From: Artemia franciscana
Lineage: Eukaryota > Arthropoda > Branchiopoda > Anostraca > Artemiidae
Direction of reading: 5' to 3'
Assembly: GCF_032884065.1 (NCBI RefSeq)
Contig: NW_027063379.1
Span: forward strand, 620,001 to 684,000
Length of the DNA stretch: 64,000 nt
Shown here: positions 43,990 to 54,560 of the stretch, one piece after another
Position numbering within the stretch: position 1 is the stretch's first letter
Layout of the letters: every line of letters starts with the position of its first letter
The notes under the pieces: generated by a model
Told to the model about the DNA's origin: nothing
Database searches by the model: none
Seen by the model: the letters and a program-made list of their open reading frames with translations, nothing else
Position numbers and translations under genes: made by a program

Positions 43990-44791
43990 AGTAAGTTTTG
44001 TCCACTGAAAGTAAGGAGCAGCATTAAAACTAAAAAAGAACAAAAATTATTACGCATATGAAGGGTTTACCTCCTCGTTATACCTCACTCTTTACGCTAA
44101 AGTATTTTCAGTAATTTCAACTATTTATTCAACGACCTTTGTGATTCAGAGGTCAGTCTTAAGGAATTGGGACAAAATTTTAGCTTTAGGGTAAAGAGCG
44201 AGGTATCGACGATGGTTGAACCCCCTCATACACGCAATAAAAACATAAAATATTAAAGTTCTTTACGTAAATTAATTCGTAAGTTACGTATATTTTTTAC
44301 CAACGAAAACGTTTGTAAAAAATTAAAAGTTCTAGTTGCTTTTTTAAGTAATCAAAAAACTGGAGGGCAAGTAGGCCTCCTCCCTCACTCCTTTTTTCTC
44401 AAAATCTTCCGATTACTTGCAATTAATTAATATGCAAATTTCGTTTTAATTATTTATGTGCTGAGAGCCAAGATCAAAACATGCATTAATTCAAAAACGG
44501 CCAGAAATTAAATAAATAAAAATAAGTTTTTTTAAATGAAAGTAAGGAGCAACATTAAAACTTAAAACGAACAGAAATTATTAAGTATGTGAAAGGGGCT
44601 TTTCCTCCTCAACGCCCCACTCTTTACGCTAAAGTTTCTTACTGTTTAAAAATAGACTTAAGACAAAGAGTCAAACTTTAGCGTAAAGAGCGGGGCGTTG
44701 AGGAGGAAAAGCCCCTTTCATATGCTTAGTAATTTCTCTTCGTTTTAAGGTATAATGTTGCTCCTTACTTTCATTTAAAAAGCTTTATTTT
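43990..44791 (+). mobile_element. Family A, 3' half with complete terminal palindrome
   Basis: 43995-44240 has the inverted CTCTTTACGCTAAAG / CTTTAGGGTAAAGAG pair. 44250-44520 holds the TTACGTA.., AAAAATTAAAAGTTCTAGTTGC and CATTAATTCAAAAACG region. 44523-44791 is the terminal palindrome with arms over 100 bp. The 5' half is absent. Confidence 0.8.
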
Positions 44792-44959
44792 TTTATTTAA
44801 TTCAGCGTAAAGATCGAGGGATGAGTAACAGGTAGGCTAGTTCCCCTATTGTCCGATAAGCAATAATTTATGTTCTTTTAAGTATTAATATCACTCCTTA
44901 CTTTCTCCAGGAAAAAATTATACAATTTGGAAACAATACCAACTCGCAGTTTTAAAGCA
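44792..44959. other. Spacer, decayed palindrome scrap
   Basis: ATTCAGCGTAAAGATCGAGGGAT and TCACTCCTTACTTTC near 44805-44910 are eroded family A 3' motifs. Confidence 0.5.
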
Positions 44960-45420
44960 AATCTGGGTACTTGATAATTATAGCGACCACACCAAAGAAG
45001 TTAATTATAGCGACCAAACTCATGAAGTGAAGCTAGAAAACAGAAAACAGAATAATTATAGCTAACATATTTTGCATGCAGACCCGCTATACTTCCCCCA
45101 GCCCCCTCCTAATGTGCAAATATATAGCCCAAATTATATATTTCCCCGATATTCTCCGAACGCGGCTCTCTTAATTCAACCTGTGTTCCTATAAATTGAA
45201 TCACTGTGACGAAAAAAGAACCAGAAAATAAGTGACAGGTGACAGAATACATTTGACTTGTATAATTTGAGCTTCGTTTTTGTACATTAGGGGGAAGGGG
45301 TAAGTACAGCGGGTGTGCATGAAAAACGGGATTAGCTACAATTATTCTGAATCATGAAGCAAGAATTGTTTTCTAACTTCACGGTCTCCCAACATTGGCG
45401 TAGTTGCTATAACTAATAAG
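44960..45420. repeat. Family C foldback element, longer form
   Basis: The inverted halves meet in the middle. The left half has TTTTGCATGCAGACCCGCTA, CTAATGTGCAAATATATAGC and GAATCACTGTGACG. The right half has TTTGTACATTAGGGGGAAGG, GCGGGTGTGCATGAAAAAC and GAAGCAAGAATTGTTTTCTAAC. The outermost motifs are TTATAGCGACC and TAGTTGCTATAACTA. Confidence 0.8.
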
Positions 45421-45800
45421 AACCCGGTCATTAGACAGACTGCATCAATCGCTAGCAAGACAGTTTGCTTTATCTAATTTCTGAATGAGATTTTCACTAC
45501 TTCGGCTTTGGTTATTGTTTCTGGCATTTCACTTTACTTTTTTTTGGTTTTTCCTTTTTCGAGCGCTAAGGACGGCTTTGTAATGGTACTTGCAGAAATA
45601 TGCGCTTTATCACTTTGAAAACCAGCAGTTACATTGTGCCTTTTAATTTTTTTTCAATCTAAAATTTCTCGAAAGTTTTTACTTTATACTCTATTAGTGC
45701 ATCTAATAATTGTAGAAGTAGCAGTAGCCCTGAGAGTTTCAACTTAAAGCTCTTAGCGTTCCTGATCTATCCCTTTGCACAGCCATATTGCGACTACTTT
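45421..45800 (+). repeat. Family F block, copy 3
   Basis: TTATCTAATTTCTGAATGAGA, TTTTTCGAGCGCTAAGGACGG, GTAGAAGTAGCAGTAGCCC and TCCTGATCTATCCCTTTGCA match 33480-33790 and 23268-23480. Confidence 0.8.
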
Positions 45801-46037
45801 ATTATATCTATTTGGTCATTTACCTTCCTTGGAGTCTTGGACCACAATAATATTATAATCCGTGTCTTGAACTATGGTTATCTCCTTCTTGTTTCTCATC
45901 CGGCTTCTAAAAACCAGAAATGCATCCTTATTACCAACTCAGATCAAAAAGTTAACAAAAACTCCGCATTCTGAATATCAAATCACAATGAAAGTAGTAG
46001 CCACGGAGACAAGGTGAATTTTGTTAGTTTGAATAAG
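45801..46037. other. Unassigned spacer
   Basis: Nothing is recognised. Confidence 0.35.
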
Positions 46038-47120
46038 TCAAAAAGTTCGTGGTAATGGACTGTAAATAAGGAACGACTCGGTTCAATAGTAACCAAGACT
46101 TAAAAAACGGCATTTTGACAACAATGGATATATAAAAAGAACTGGCTTTTTATGATGATTTCAAAAATATAAGTCTAATTGAATTTTAGTCTACCCATCA
46201 AAAGCTACCAACCTGAGAAAATTTGCCTGATATGCGAGACAAGAGGAAAGACCCCCTATAAGTCAAATAATTGTAATGAAAATCATATCTTTTTAGCCAG
46301 ACGAAAGATCACGGATGCGTGTTTATTTGTTTTTTGTTTTTTTTCTTTTTTTCTCAGGGATCATGATATCGACCCAGTACTCCTTAAATATTGGGAGAGG
46401 GATTGTCTAAATGAAAATTGAAGTTCTAGTGCTCTTTTTAAAAGACCAAAAAGATTAGAGGGCAAATACACCCCTCCCCCCCCCTTTTTCTTAGAATCAT
46501 CCGGTAAAAATTTTGAGATGGCCATTTCGTTCAGCATAGTTGAAAGGCCAAATAACTATGGCTCTGGAGATAACACGATCACCAACAGACCCTGGGAAAG
46601 GTCTTTTAGCCAATTTTGGTTTCAAAAATAGTTAAAAGATTTAATAGCTACGTTTTAAAAGATAACTTGACCCCTCAACACCCACGAGGCAAAGGCTAAA
46701 AGCTTTGAACTCTGGCTAGTGTTTACATAGTTTATTGGTTATTGGGAAGTATACAGATATTTTTTCGAGGGAATTATTTCCAGAGGGGGAGCGGGTATTT
46801 TATACGGGAAGATTTTCACATTGATAGGGTAGTTTCTGGAGGTGAGCTTTTCAAATAAAACTTTACATGGGGGGGGGGATACTTTACTAAAATTAATATG
46901 CAAATTCTGTTTTAATTTTTCATGTAAATTGAGCCAAATTCAAACTTGCATTAGCTGAAAAACTTTCAGAAAATAATTTTTTTAAACAAATTTTTTTAAC
47001 TAAAAGTAAGGAGCAACATTAAGACTTAAAACGAATAAAAATTATTTCGTATATGGAAGGGGCTGTCCCCTCCTCAGAGTAACTCTCCTTACGCTAAAGT
47101 TTGACTTAGTCCCAACTCTA
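46038..47120 (+). mobile_element. Family A element, diverged
   Basis: TCAAAAAGTTCGTGGTAATGG start, CATCAAAAGCTACCAACCTGAG, T-rich tract at 46320-46352, GAGATGGCCATTTCGTTCAG, a GGGGNNTATTTT minisatellite scrap (46760-46880), then a shortened 3' part to 47120. Confidence 0.7.
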
Positions 47121-47229
47121 TTCTTTAAACTATTTCCGTCGAAACACTGGCAACCATGTATTTAGAGTACACGGGTTGAAAATGTAGAGGTTCGTGGCCA
47201 AATACTTGGGAAATACCAGACGGTATTTT

Positions 47230-47695
47230 CCTTGAGAACTAACTGGAGAGGTGGAAACATACTAAGAAAATAATTCTTACATCACAGTAGGGCCTATACA
47301 GAATAAGAATAATGTAACACATTTTGCATTCAGCCTCGCTATACTTTACCCCCAGCCCCCCCCCCCCCAGACGATGCGCAAATATATAACCCGAATATAT
47401 TTTCCAGCTATTCTCGCAGTGCGTCACTCTTGTTTCAACCCGTGTACCCAAAGGCTATATAGACAATGTCTATGTAGGCTGTGAGTGTGCCTGTAAATTG
47501 AATCAACTGCGACGAAATAAAAACTGGAAAAATAAGTTATGGTGGCCGAATGCATTTAAAATACATAATTTGGGCTATATTTATACATTAGAGGGGGGGG
47601 GCAAAGTATAGGGAGGCAAAGTATATGCAAAATGTGTTAACCATGATTATTCTGCAGGCTATAAAACAACAATTGTTTTCTTAGGATGTTCCTTT
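47230..47695. repeat. Family C foldback element, long form
   Basis: The left half (47270-47460: TTTTGCATTCAGCCTCGCTA, GATGCGCAAATATATAACCC) and the right half (47560-47690: GGGCTATATTTATACATTAG, GCAAAATGTGTTAACC) are in opposite orientation. A GAATCAACTGCGACGAAATA centre matches the 45.2 kb copy. Confidence 0.7.
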
Positions 47696-47715
47696 CTCTA
47701 GTTAGTTCTCTAGGC

Positions 47716-47945
47716 CAGTGGTTCTCAAATTGTTGTACGCGCACCCCTTGGGGGTACGCAAAATTTTTAAGGGGTAAGTGGCCGGCTAAAAAAAAAAACA
47801 ACCCTTTACCTCTAGGACTGACAATTTCAACTGGGCCTATATTATAGCTATAGTTTACTTGGTAGCGGTAACTGAGGTGTAGGCTACCTAAAAAATTGTT
47901 TGGGTAAAAAGGGGTACACTGTCTAAATAAGTTTGAGAACCACTC
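47716..47945 (+). mobile_element. Small non-autonomous hAT MITE, about 230 bp
   Basis: CAGTGGTTCTCAAA at the left end and GTTTGAGAACCACTC at the right end are the classic hAT terminal sequence. Flanks CTCTAGGC (47708-47715) and TTCTAGGG (47946-47953) match at six of eight positions, consistent with an old 8-bp target duplication. The interior has CCCCTTGGGGGTACGC and no frame. Its ends differ from those of the 10.4-kb hAT, so that element would not mobilise it. Confidence 0.85.
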
Positions 47946-48214
47946 TTCTAGGGAATGACCCAAGCAATAATTTGCGCTAAATATATGCAAATTAGGAAAC
48001 AGAGGGGACAGAGTTGGTCCTGGGGTTGATGGTGTCTGGAGAAAAGTTAATTATAGCCCCCCCCTTGTTTCCCAACTCAAAAATAAGAAAAATAAAGCCA
48101 AATTAAAGTGAAAAATTAGATTAAAATGGTCAATTCTCCGACCGCGACGCCTTCTATGCCACGGCACTCAGAGCAACTGCCCCAGTTGTCCCATCCCTCA
48201 AACAGAACAGGTTA

Positions 48215-49282
48215 GGGTAAAATTTGGTAAAATTCTAGTTAATTGACTTCTTGCTATCTCAGAAAGGGTTTAGGTTAGGAAAATGAAACTTTCAGGGATG
48301 GGTCTACAGGCTAAAGTATGTCCCGGGAAGGTATTTTAAAGTACCCACCTCCACTCCTTCTCCCTCTAGAGGGCCCTAAAATTTGCCTACATGACAGGTC
48401 TATACCTATTGAAATTTTGACAAAACAATATTTTATCTTAATTTTCAGTTACTAGCTGCTTTTCCTCTGCCTTTAGTTCTGAAAATGTAATTGCTTTTAT
48501 TTGAGTAGAATTTTGAACCATATTAATGTTTTTTCTCAAAATTTAGGAAATGTATTTGCATATCTTTAAAACCTTATAAAATGGGATTGAGCAGTTATGA
48601 AGCTGAAAACGATTTTGTTGTACTTCAATTAAGCAGAAGATCTATTTTACAAGGTTTCACTTTTATAACACAGATATTTTTAAAGGTCATCCAAGGTCAG
48701 GGCCCTCTAGAGGGAGAAGGAGTGGAGGTAGGTAATTCAAAATACCTTCCCGGGACATACTTTAGCCTGTAGACCCATCCCTGAAAGTTTAGGGCCCCTT
48801 TAGAGGGCCCTAAAATTTGCCTTCATGACAGGTCTATAGGCCTACCTATTGAAATTTTGACAAAACATTTTACCTTAATTTTAGGTTACTAGTTGATTTT
48901 TCTCTGCCTTTAGTTCTCAAAATGCAATTCCTGTTATTTGAGTAGAATTTTGAGCCATATTAATATTTTTTTTTCAAAATTTAGGAAATTCATTTGCATA
49001 GCCTATCTTTAAAACCTTATAAAATGGAATTGGGCAAAGTTATGAAGCTGAAAACAATTTTGTTGTACTTCAATTAAGCAGAATATCTATTTCGCAAGAT
49101 TTCACTTTTATAACACACACATTTTAAAGGTCAGGGCCCTCTAGAGGGAGGAGTAGAGGTAGTCGCTTCAACATACCTTCCCGGGACAAACTTTAGTCTG
49201 TAGATTCATCCCTGAAAGTTTCATTTTCCTAACCTAAACCCATTCTGAGATAGCAAGAAATCAATTAACTAGAATTTTACCC
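48215..49282. mobile_element. TIR element of 1.07 kb with duplicated core
   Basis: The long imperfect inverted ends (48215-48376 and 49133-49282) start GGGTAAAATT and include TTGACTTCTTGCTATCTCAG, AACTTTCAGGGATG, CCCGGGA and CCTCTAGAGGGCCCT. AGGTTA flanks both sides exactly (48209-48214, 49283-49288). The core (48371-48700) is repeated at 48805-49135, 434 bp apart, with a partial copy of the right end (48697-48793) between. There is no credible protein; the 63-codon frame at 48581 falls in the core. The superfamily is not identified: a 6-bp duplication is uncommon among animal DNA transposons. Confidence 0.85.
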
Positions 49283-49314
49283 AGGTTAAAAACCCCAGGT
49301 TAAGAACTATTTTT

Positions 49315-49337
49315 TTTTTCTCTCTCTCTCTCTCTCT
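49315..49337 (+). repeat. TC dinucleotide microsatellite
   Basis: About nine TC units follow a T-run. Confidence 0.95.
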
Positions 49338-49369
49338 TGATAGATCCTTTTGTAGGTTAATATATTTTT

Positions 49370-49560
49370 TGATATTCCCCGCCGCCACCCCTAATGTGCA
49401 AATATATACAATGAATTGGAATATATCCTGAATTGGTAGGCTATATATAAGGTAGGGGTAAAGTTTATTTCCGATGTAGCCTAAATGAATGTTGAATATG
49501 GACTCAGGATGCAATTCTGACTATAGAGGTAAATCTGAACTTCACCCCTATCCCCCTTAA
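49370..49560. repeat. Family C scrap
   Basis: CTAATGTGCAAATATATACAATG appears at 49390 and TTAATGTGCAAGAACATAC at 49557, in the context of pyrimidine-rich runs. The outer ends are not identified. Confidence 0.5.
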
Positions 49561-50574
49561 TGTGCAAGAACATACTCTGAATTGGTATACATAGGGGTGG
49601 GGGTAAAGTTCATTTCTGACACATATGAATTAAATTTTGATTCAGGATCCAATAGAGGTAAACTTATTTTTAAGCAGACAGAATAGTCCGTTAATATAAA
49701 AATTACCCCCAATATCAGTCTGTTGACTATTATCCAAAATTGCGTGATTCCACATTTCAATATACTGATGAAAAAAACAAAACAGAAACTTGTATCTAAA
49801 AGAGTGAAATCATTCCATATTCAACGAAAACAATCCAAAATGTATAAGTCAAACAAGATATTCCTCATTCAGACTTCAATCCAAAATGTATGAATTCATA
49901 AGTCAAACAAGATATTCCCAAGCACAGAATTCATGTTGGAAAGAGTCCACTCTGACGCGCAGACTCTGACTCGGGCTTCTTCATACAAAGCCTGTCTAAG
50001 CTGTTTATTTGTATCAATGAGAAATTAAAACTACTAATAAGCAGCGTGCTTCCACTTAGCACTTAGCACATTAATTTCCCTTCTGAAAAGGTGTTTTGTT
50101 TGGCGTGTCTTGAGCGGGTGGACTGTTTCATTTCGAATAATAAAAATCAACTGAGTTTTCTGAGGGATTTATCAGTTCGAACTTTAAAGATATACCTCAC
50201 TACTTCATAAAACAGGGGTGCCAAACCATGGAAACTTTGGGGGAGGGTTAGGATTTTGTTGAGAAGATGAAAAAAAGGTGTTAAAATCATGAGGTATGGG
50301 GGACATTTAAATTTATTTGAATAAAATTACTCAAAAAGGGTTTATGACGAAAATGTTCTTCCCTAATTCTATCTAAAATTTCGATTACTCCCCCTCCTCT
50401 TATTAACAATGCCAGACTTAGCTAAGAGAGCACCATGTCCTCAGTCAATCAAGGAAGTTAGGGTGATATATTTATCCTGCATACTTATCTGATATAGCAA
50501 CAACACTCAAGAAGGGAAATTAGGTTAATCCTAATAAATATACCTAAGTATGATAAAAATATTCTACTTTAGAA
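49561..50574. other. Unassigned sequence
   Basis: No gene is recognised. A short direct repeat (CCAAAATGTATAAGTCAAAC / CAAAATGTATGAATTCATAAG, AACAAGATATTCC) lies at 49830-49915. Confidence 0.4.
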
Positions 50575-51170
50575 ACAAATTCGGGCTATATATTTGCACA
50601 TTAGGGGGTGAGGGTAAATTATAGTGGGTCTGAATGCAAGATGTGTTAAGTACATTTAATCTGTATATTATGAAGTAAGAACTGTTTTCTAACTTCACAA
50701 TCAGGGGCGTAATTTGCTATGGGGAAGGGAGGAACTGTCCCTCCCAGACCTCAGTTACCCCCAGACCCCGTTTGCCCCCCAGCTTAATTTTTTTTCCAAA
50801 ATCTTGTCAAAACTAAGATTATCCTGCATAATTTAAGCATCAACAGAAACAGGTTAGTTTTCTTAAATATATATTTACCTTTATAGCACTTTTATAGTAC
50901 TAAATAGTACCTTCAAATGGCTTATTTTTATAGTTTTTACTATCATTTTCTCTTGATTTGGGAAAATTGGCTACACCTCCTTCCCCTCCTTTCATCCACT
51001 ATTTTTACGAAATTACGCCATATGTTCACACTGTAAAAATATTTACCCCTATCTCCCCTAATATGCAAGTATATAGCCCAAATTATGTATATTCCATCTA
51101 TTATGTCGCTTGTCTTGGTCTTGTCTTTCGCTAAGCTAAAAGAAACTAATGAAAGAAACCGGTTCTACAG
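50575..51170. repeat. Family C foldback split by a MITE
   Basis: The left half (50580-50699: GGGCTATATATTTGCACATT, GAATGCAAGATGTGTTAAG, GAAGTAAGAACTGTTTTCTA) and the right half (51025-51165: CCCCTAATATGCAAGTATATAG, CCATCTATTATGTCGCTTG, GAAACCGGTT) are interrupted at 50700-51024. Confidence 0.7.
50700..51024. mobile_element. MITE-like insertion in a family C element
   Basis: GGCGTAATTT at 50706-50715 and its complement AAATTACGCC at 51010-51019 form short inverted repeats. TTCACA occurs directly outside on both sides (50694-50699 and 51025-51030). The interior is AT-rich with CCCC-rich ends (CTCCTTCCCCTCCTTTC) and no frame. The exact ends are uncertain by a few bases. Confidence 0.6.
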
Positions 51171-51190
51171 TGCGTCAATGGATGAAGTTT

Positions 51191-51572
51191 TCTTAAGAAA
51201 GAAGCTCATTTTTGCCAAGCTTAGCCTTAGCTATTTTAATGAGTATATAAATTTTGCATTCTTTTCGTATTGGATCGCTAATCATGAAATATTCCGAATT
51301 TTTTATACTTTTATGTGTTTTTTAAAGAAAGAAGCCCATTTTTGCCAAGCTTAGCTTTAGCTATTTGAATGAGTACGTATATTCTGCATTCTTTTCCTAT
51401 TGGATTGCTAATCACGAAATATACCGATTTTTTTTTTGTATTTTATGTGTTTTCTTAAGAAAGAAGCCCATTTTTGCCAAGCATACCCTTAGCTAATTGA
51501 ATGAGTATATAAATTGTGCATTCTTTTCATATTGCAATGTTAGTTCAGAATTATTTTATTGTATTTTTACAG
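51191..51572 (+). repeat. Tandem repeat, three units of about 131 bp
   Basis: GAAGCCCATTTTTGCCAAGC (first unit GAAGCTCATT..) starts at 51201, 51331 and 51463. Each unit continues with TTAGCNTTAGCTATTTNAATGAGTA, ATTCTTTTCNTATTG and a T-run. The third unit runs into an acceptor-like sequence at 51560-51572. This is an ordinary tandem array. Confidence 0.92.
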
Positions 51573-51788
51573 GTTTTCTCAAGACCCGTGACCATCTTAA
51601 AATATGTCGTTTTTAACTGCTATGTTTCAAGCTTGAAAACTCAAAAACTAGAGATTAGTTTTTCGCCAGTTATAACCGAAAGACGCCTTGCAAACAAACT
51701 TCTTTCAAAGCGGCCAGTTCAAATCAAATGCGATAAAAACGAAAACAAATCCATATATGCATTCATGCAAGATTACTTAGTTGAATAA
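51573..51788 (+). CDS. Candidate terminal exon, unrecognised protein
   Basis: A frame of 71 codons plus TAA is open in phase from directly after TTTATTGTATTTTTACAG, a strong acceptor-like site. The peptide looks protein-like (VFSRPVTILKYVVFNCYVSS, then EISFSPVITERRLANKLL, ending KSIYAFMQDYLVE). I recognise no family. The upstream 131-bp array would lie in the intron, and no upstream exon is visible. It may be the last exon of a host gene or a captured piece of one. Confidence 0.35.
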   Translation, partial: VFSRPVTILKYVVFNCYVSSLKTQKLEISFSPVITERRLANKLLSKRPVQIKCDKNENKSIYAFMQDYLVE

Positions 51789-52039
51789 GCATGAAATGTA
51801 TATAAACATGTAAATCCCTTACTTTGGGGACAATTCCTTACTTACGACATTTTTGAAAAAAATAAGGATGTTAAAAAAATAAAATACCGAGAAAAATCAC
51901 GAATTAAGTGAAGAATGACATTTTTTTTTAAATAATAAGTTGGGAAATGTTTCGTTTAATGTCTAAAATTTACAAATTTTGTTTTGTTTTACCATCTTAT
52001 ATTCCAAATTTCTAATATGTATCACTTTTTTCCCTTTTA
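51789..52039. other. AT-rich spacer
   Basis: Nothing is recognised. Confidence 0.4.
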
Positions 52040-52195
52040 TGCCAGAGTGTCTAGGTACATGGGAATGTCTCGTTTTGACTTAAAAAGTGTTCAGTTGGCA
52101 ACCCTGCACCTGTCACCCACTTGGCACCTCTTGGTTTCTAGTGCTGTTGGTGGTCACCTATATTTTAGAGTAGAGCCTGCCTACCGGGTATGAAG
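52040..52195 (+). repeat. Dispersed repeat G, copy 1
   Basis: GGTACATGGGAATGTCTC, TTTGACTTAAAAAGTGTTCAG, CTTGGTTTCTAGTGCTG and GGTCACCTATATTTTAGAG reappear as the complement of 58755-58912, with about 20-25% difference. Both copies keep a partly similar frame (GMSRFDLKSVQ / RMSPFDIKSVQ), which I take as shared repeat rather than a gene. Confidence 0.75.
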
Positions 52196-52871
52196 AACGA
52201 AATTTGTTCTATCCCAAAACAGGGCATTTTTTTTTTTCAATTGACTTAAAACAGTAAAGAATCTGTAAACTATAAGAAGGATATCAAAGCAAAGGCTATC
52301 TGAATAACTTAGTTAGTTTAACTTTGAGCTTCTATGCCTCCTGATGACCTAATACCACTTTTTTTTATGCTTCTCAACGCTGTAAAGTATCTAATACGGT
52401 ATTTTGCACCAGTTTATTGAAAAAAAAAACATTTAGCGCAAGATAGCGTCAGTGATTTGTTTTCAGCACATTTCTTATTTCAGGCAAATTTCTAGTCTGA
52501 TAAGTTTCCCAAACTTTTAGACCCTTTTTATGTAAGCAAGATAATATAAAATACCACACGCATTGGACTAAGAGAATTCCTGCACGCAAGGATGACTCGA
52601 AGCATCCAGGCTTCGGAGGATGAGGTCCCCTCATTTAAACGACTCCAAAATCGTATTGTACGACTCATGACAATTTATTATACATTAATCCTTTATCATT
52701 TATGCTTACCTATGGAGACAAAACAGAAACTAAAGCGGAATGGCTCATACATAAATGTAATTAAAAACAGCAAAATTTGTATTCACCCCTTGTTCAAAGT
52801 GGAGTAGTGCTGGACAATCTTGTATTGTTTGTTTCAGTCAATCAGAGTCAGAGGCATCGGTGAGGTCTTTT
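52196..52871. other. Unassigned sequence
   Basis: No feature is recognised; overlapping short frames at 52449-52807 lie on opposite strands and have no domain. Confidence 0.35.
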
Positions 52872-53045
52872 TCATTTGCCGAAAACTCGAGTGAATCTAT
52901 TCGAGACAGTTCTTAGCAAATTATTAAGAAACCTTAGCTTGCTACATATTCTTTTGGCAGTAGCAGCTAGGACAGGTGTTGTCACGGCCAATTTGTAAAG
53001 ACGATTAGATTGCTTAACCTGACATTTGTTGATGATTTCCTTCAC
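52872..53045 (-). pseudogene. Decayed hAT transposase C-terminus
   Basis: The minus strand reads SNRLYKLAVTTPVLAATAKR then ICSKLRFLNNLLRTVSNRF before a stop at 52874-52872. The family pattern is YxxLxxLAxxxLxxPVTSATAERSFSxLKxIKxxLRSTM, so this is the end of a hAT dimerisation domain. An upstream TAG (53046-53048) interrupts the frame; the preceding sequence is too eroded to follow. Its wording (PVLAATAKR) differs from the 10.4-kb hAT (SSACVERIF), so it derives from another hAT family. Confidence 0.6.
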
Positions 53046-53194
53046 CTACAAAGTCTCTGAAGCAAATGGGGCTGTGGCAACACTGGAACAGAACTTCAAG
53101 CTGTACTTAGAGAACAGTAGAATCTGAAGTTCTTTCTCGGTTTTGGAAACAATATTGTTGCTAATTAGATATCTGCAACCAAAACCCTCCAACC
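53046..53194. other. Spacer
   Basis: Possible further hAT erosion upstream of the fragment; nothing is legible. Confidence 0.35.
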
Positions 53195-54560
53195 AAAAAA
53201 TGAAATTTGCATATTAATTCTTTTTTTGGCTAAATGGCTTTCTCTTAGTTTTGATCAGACGATTTTGAGAAATAAGGGGTGGGGAAGGAGGCCTAGTTGC
53301 CCTCCAATTTTTCGGTTACTTAAAAAGGCAACTAGAACTTTTAATTTTTAACGAACGTTTTTATTAGTAAAAAATATACGTAACTTAAGAATTAACTTAC
53401 GTAACAAACTTATATTCTTATATTTTTATTATGTATATGAAAGAGTTTGTCCCCTCCTTAATACCTCGCTCTTTACACTAAGGCTTAGGTTTTGTCCCAA
53501 TTCTCTCAGAATGACCCCTGAATCAGAAAGGCCGGAGAATAAATAATTGAAATTACTAAAAATACTTGACCATAAAGAGCGAAGTATCTAGGAGGAGAAG
53601 AACCATTCATATGCGTAGTAATCTCTGTTCGTTTTAAGTTTTAATTCTACTCCTTACTTTCAATTGAAAAAACTTTTTAATGTTGATTTTTTCATTTCTT
53701 TTTTATAGTAATGCTAGAAAATCCTGCACCCTTTTCACTGAATTTCTCTTCCCTCATTACAGATTCCTCTAAGGAAAGATCCTATCTCATAGCTTCCTGT
53801 CCTCACCTCCCCCCAAACCAAAAAAATCTCCCTGAAAACGTCTGTACACTTCCCAATAACCATTACTGTATGTAAACACTGGTCAAAGTTTGTAACTTGC
53901 AGCCCCTCCCCAGGGGTTTTTGGGGAGTAAGTCATCCCCAAAGACATAGTTATTACAATTTTTGACTATGTTGAACAAATGGCTATCTCAAAATTTTGAT
54001 CCGTTGACTTTGAGGAAAAATGAGCGTGGGAGGAGGCCTAGGTGCCCTCCAATTTTTTATGTCGCTTAAAAGGGGCACTAGAACTTTTCATTTCCGCTAT
54101 AATAAACCCTCTGGCGACACTCTAGGACCACTTGGTCGATACGATGACCCCTTGGAAAAAAAAACAACAACAAATACGCACACCCGTGATTAGTCTTCTG
54201 GCAAAAAATACGAAATTCCACATTTGTGTCGATAGGAGCTTGAAATTTTTGCAATAGGGTTCACTGATAAATTTTTGTAATGGGGTTCACTGATAAACTG
54301 AATGTGATGGTGTGATTTTTGTTAAGATTTTATTACTTTTAGGGGGTGTTTCCCCATGTTTTCCAAAACAAGGCAAATTTTTTCAGCTAGTAACTTTTGA
54401 TGACAAAGACTAAATTTGATGAGACTTATATATTTAAAATCAGGATGAAAATCTGATTCTTTTGATGTATCTCTTAGTATCAAAAATCCGTTTTTTATGG
54501 TTTCGTTTACTATTGAGCCGGGTCGCTCGTTACTACAGTTCGTTACCACGAACTGTTTGA
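53195..54560 (-). mobile_element. Family A element, nearly complete, minus strand
   Basis: Read from 54560: TCAAACAGTTCGTGGTAACG with an intact CAGTTCGT..ACGAACTG palindrome, the AGCGACCCGGCTCAATAG segment, the A/T-rich tract near 54160, the TGGGGATGACTTACTCCC block and the inverted CTTTACACTAAGG / CTTGACCATAAAG pair. It ends with the CAAATTTC/TTAATATGC region at 53195. The terminal palindrome is missing. Confidence 0.88.

Noticed and set aside
47637-47990. 117-codon minus-strand frame
   Set aside because: It spans a hAT MITE and part of a foldback repeat, so it is chance.
51191-51572. Possible CRISPR-like array
   Set aside because: The units are contiguous 131-bp tandem repeats without spacers, in a eukaryotic context.
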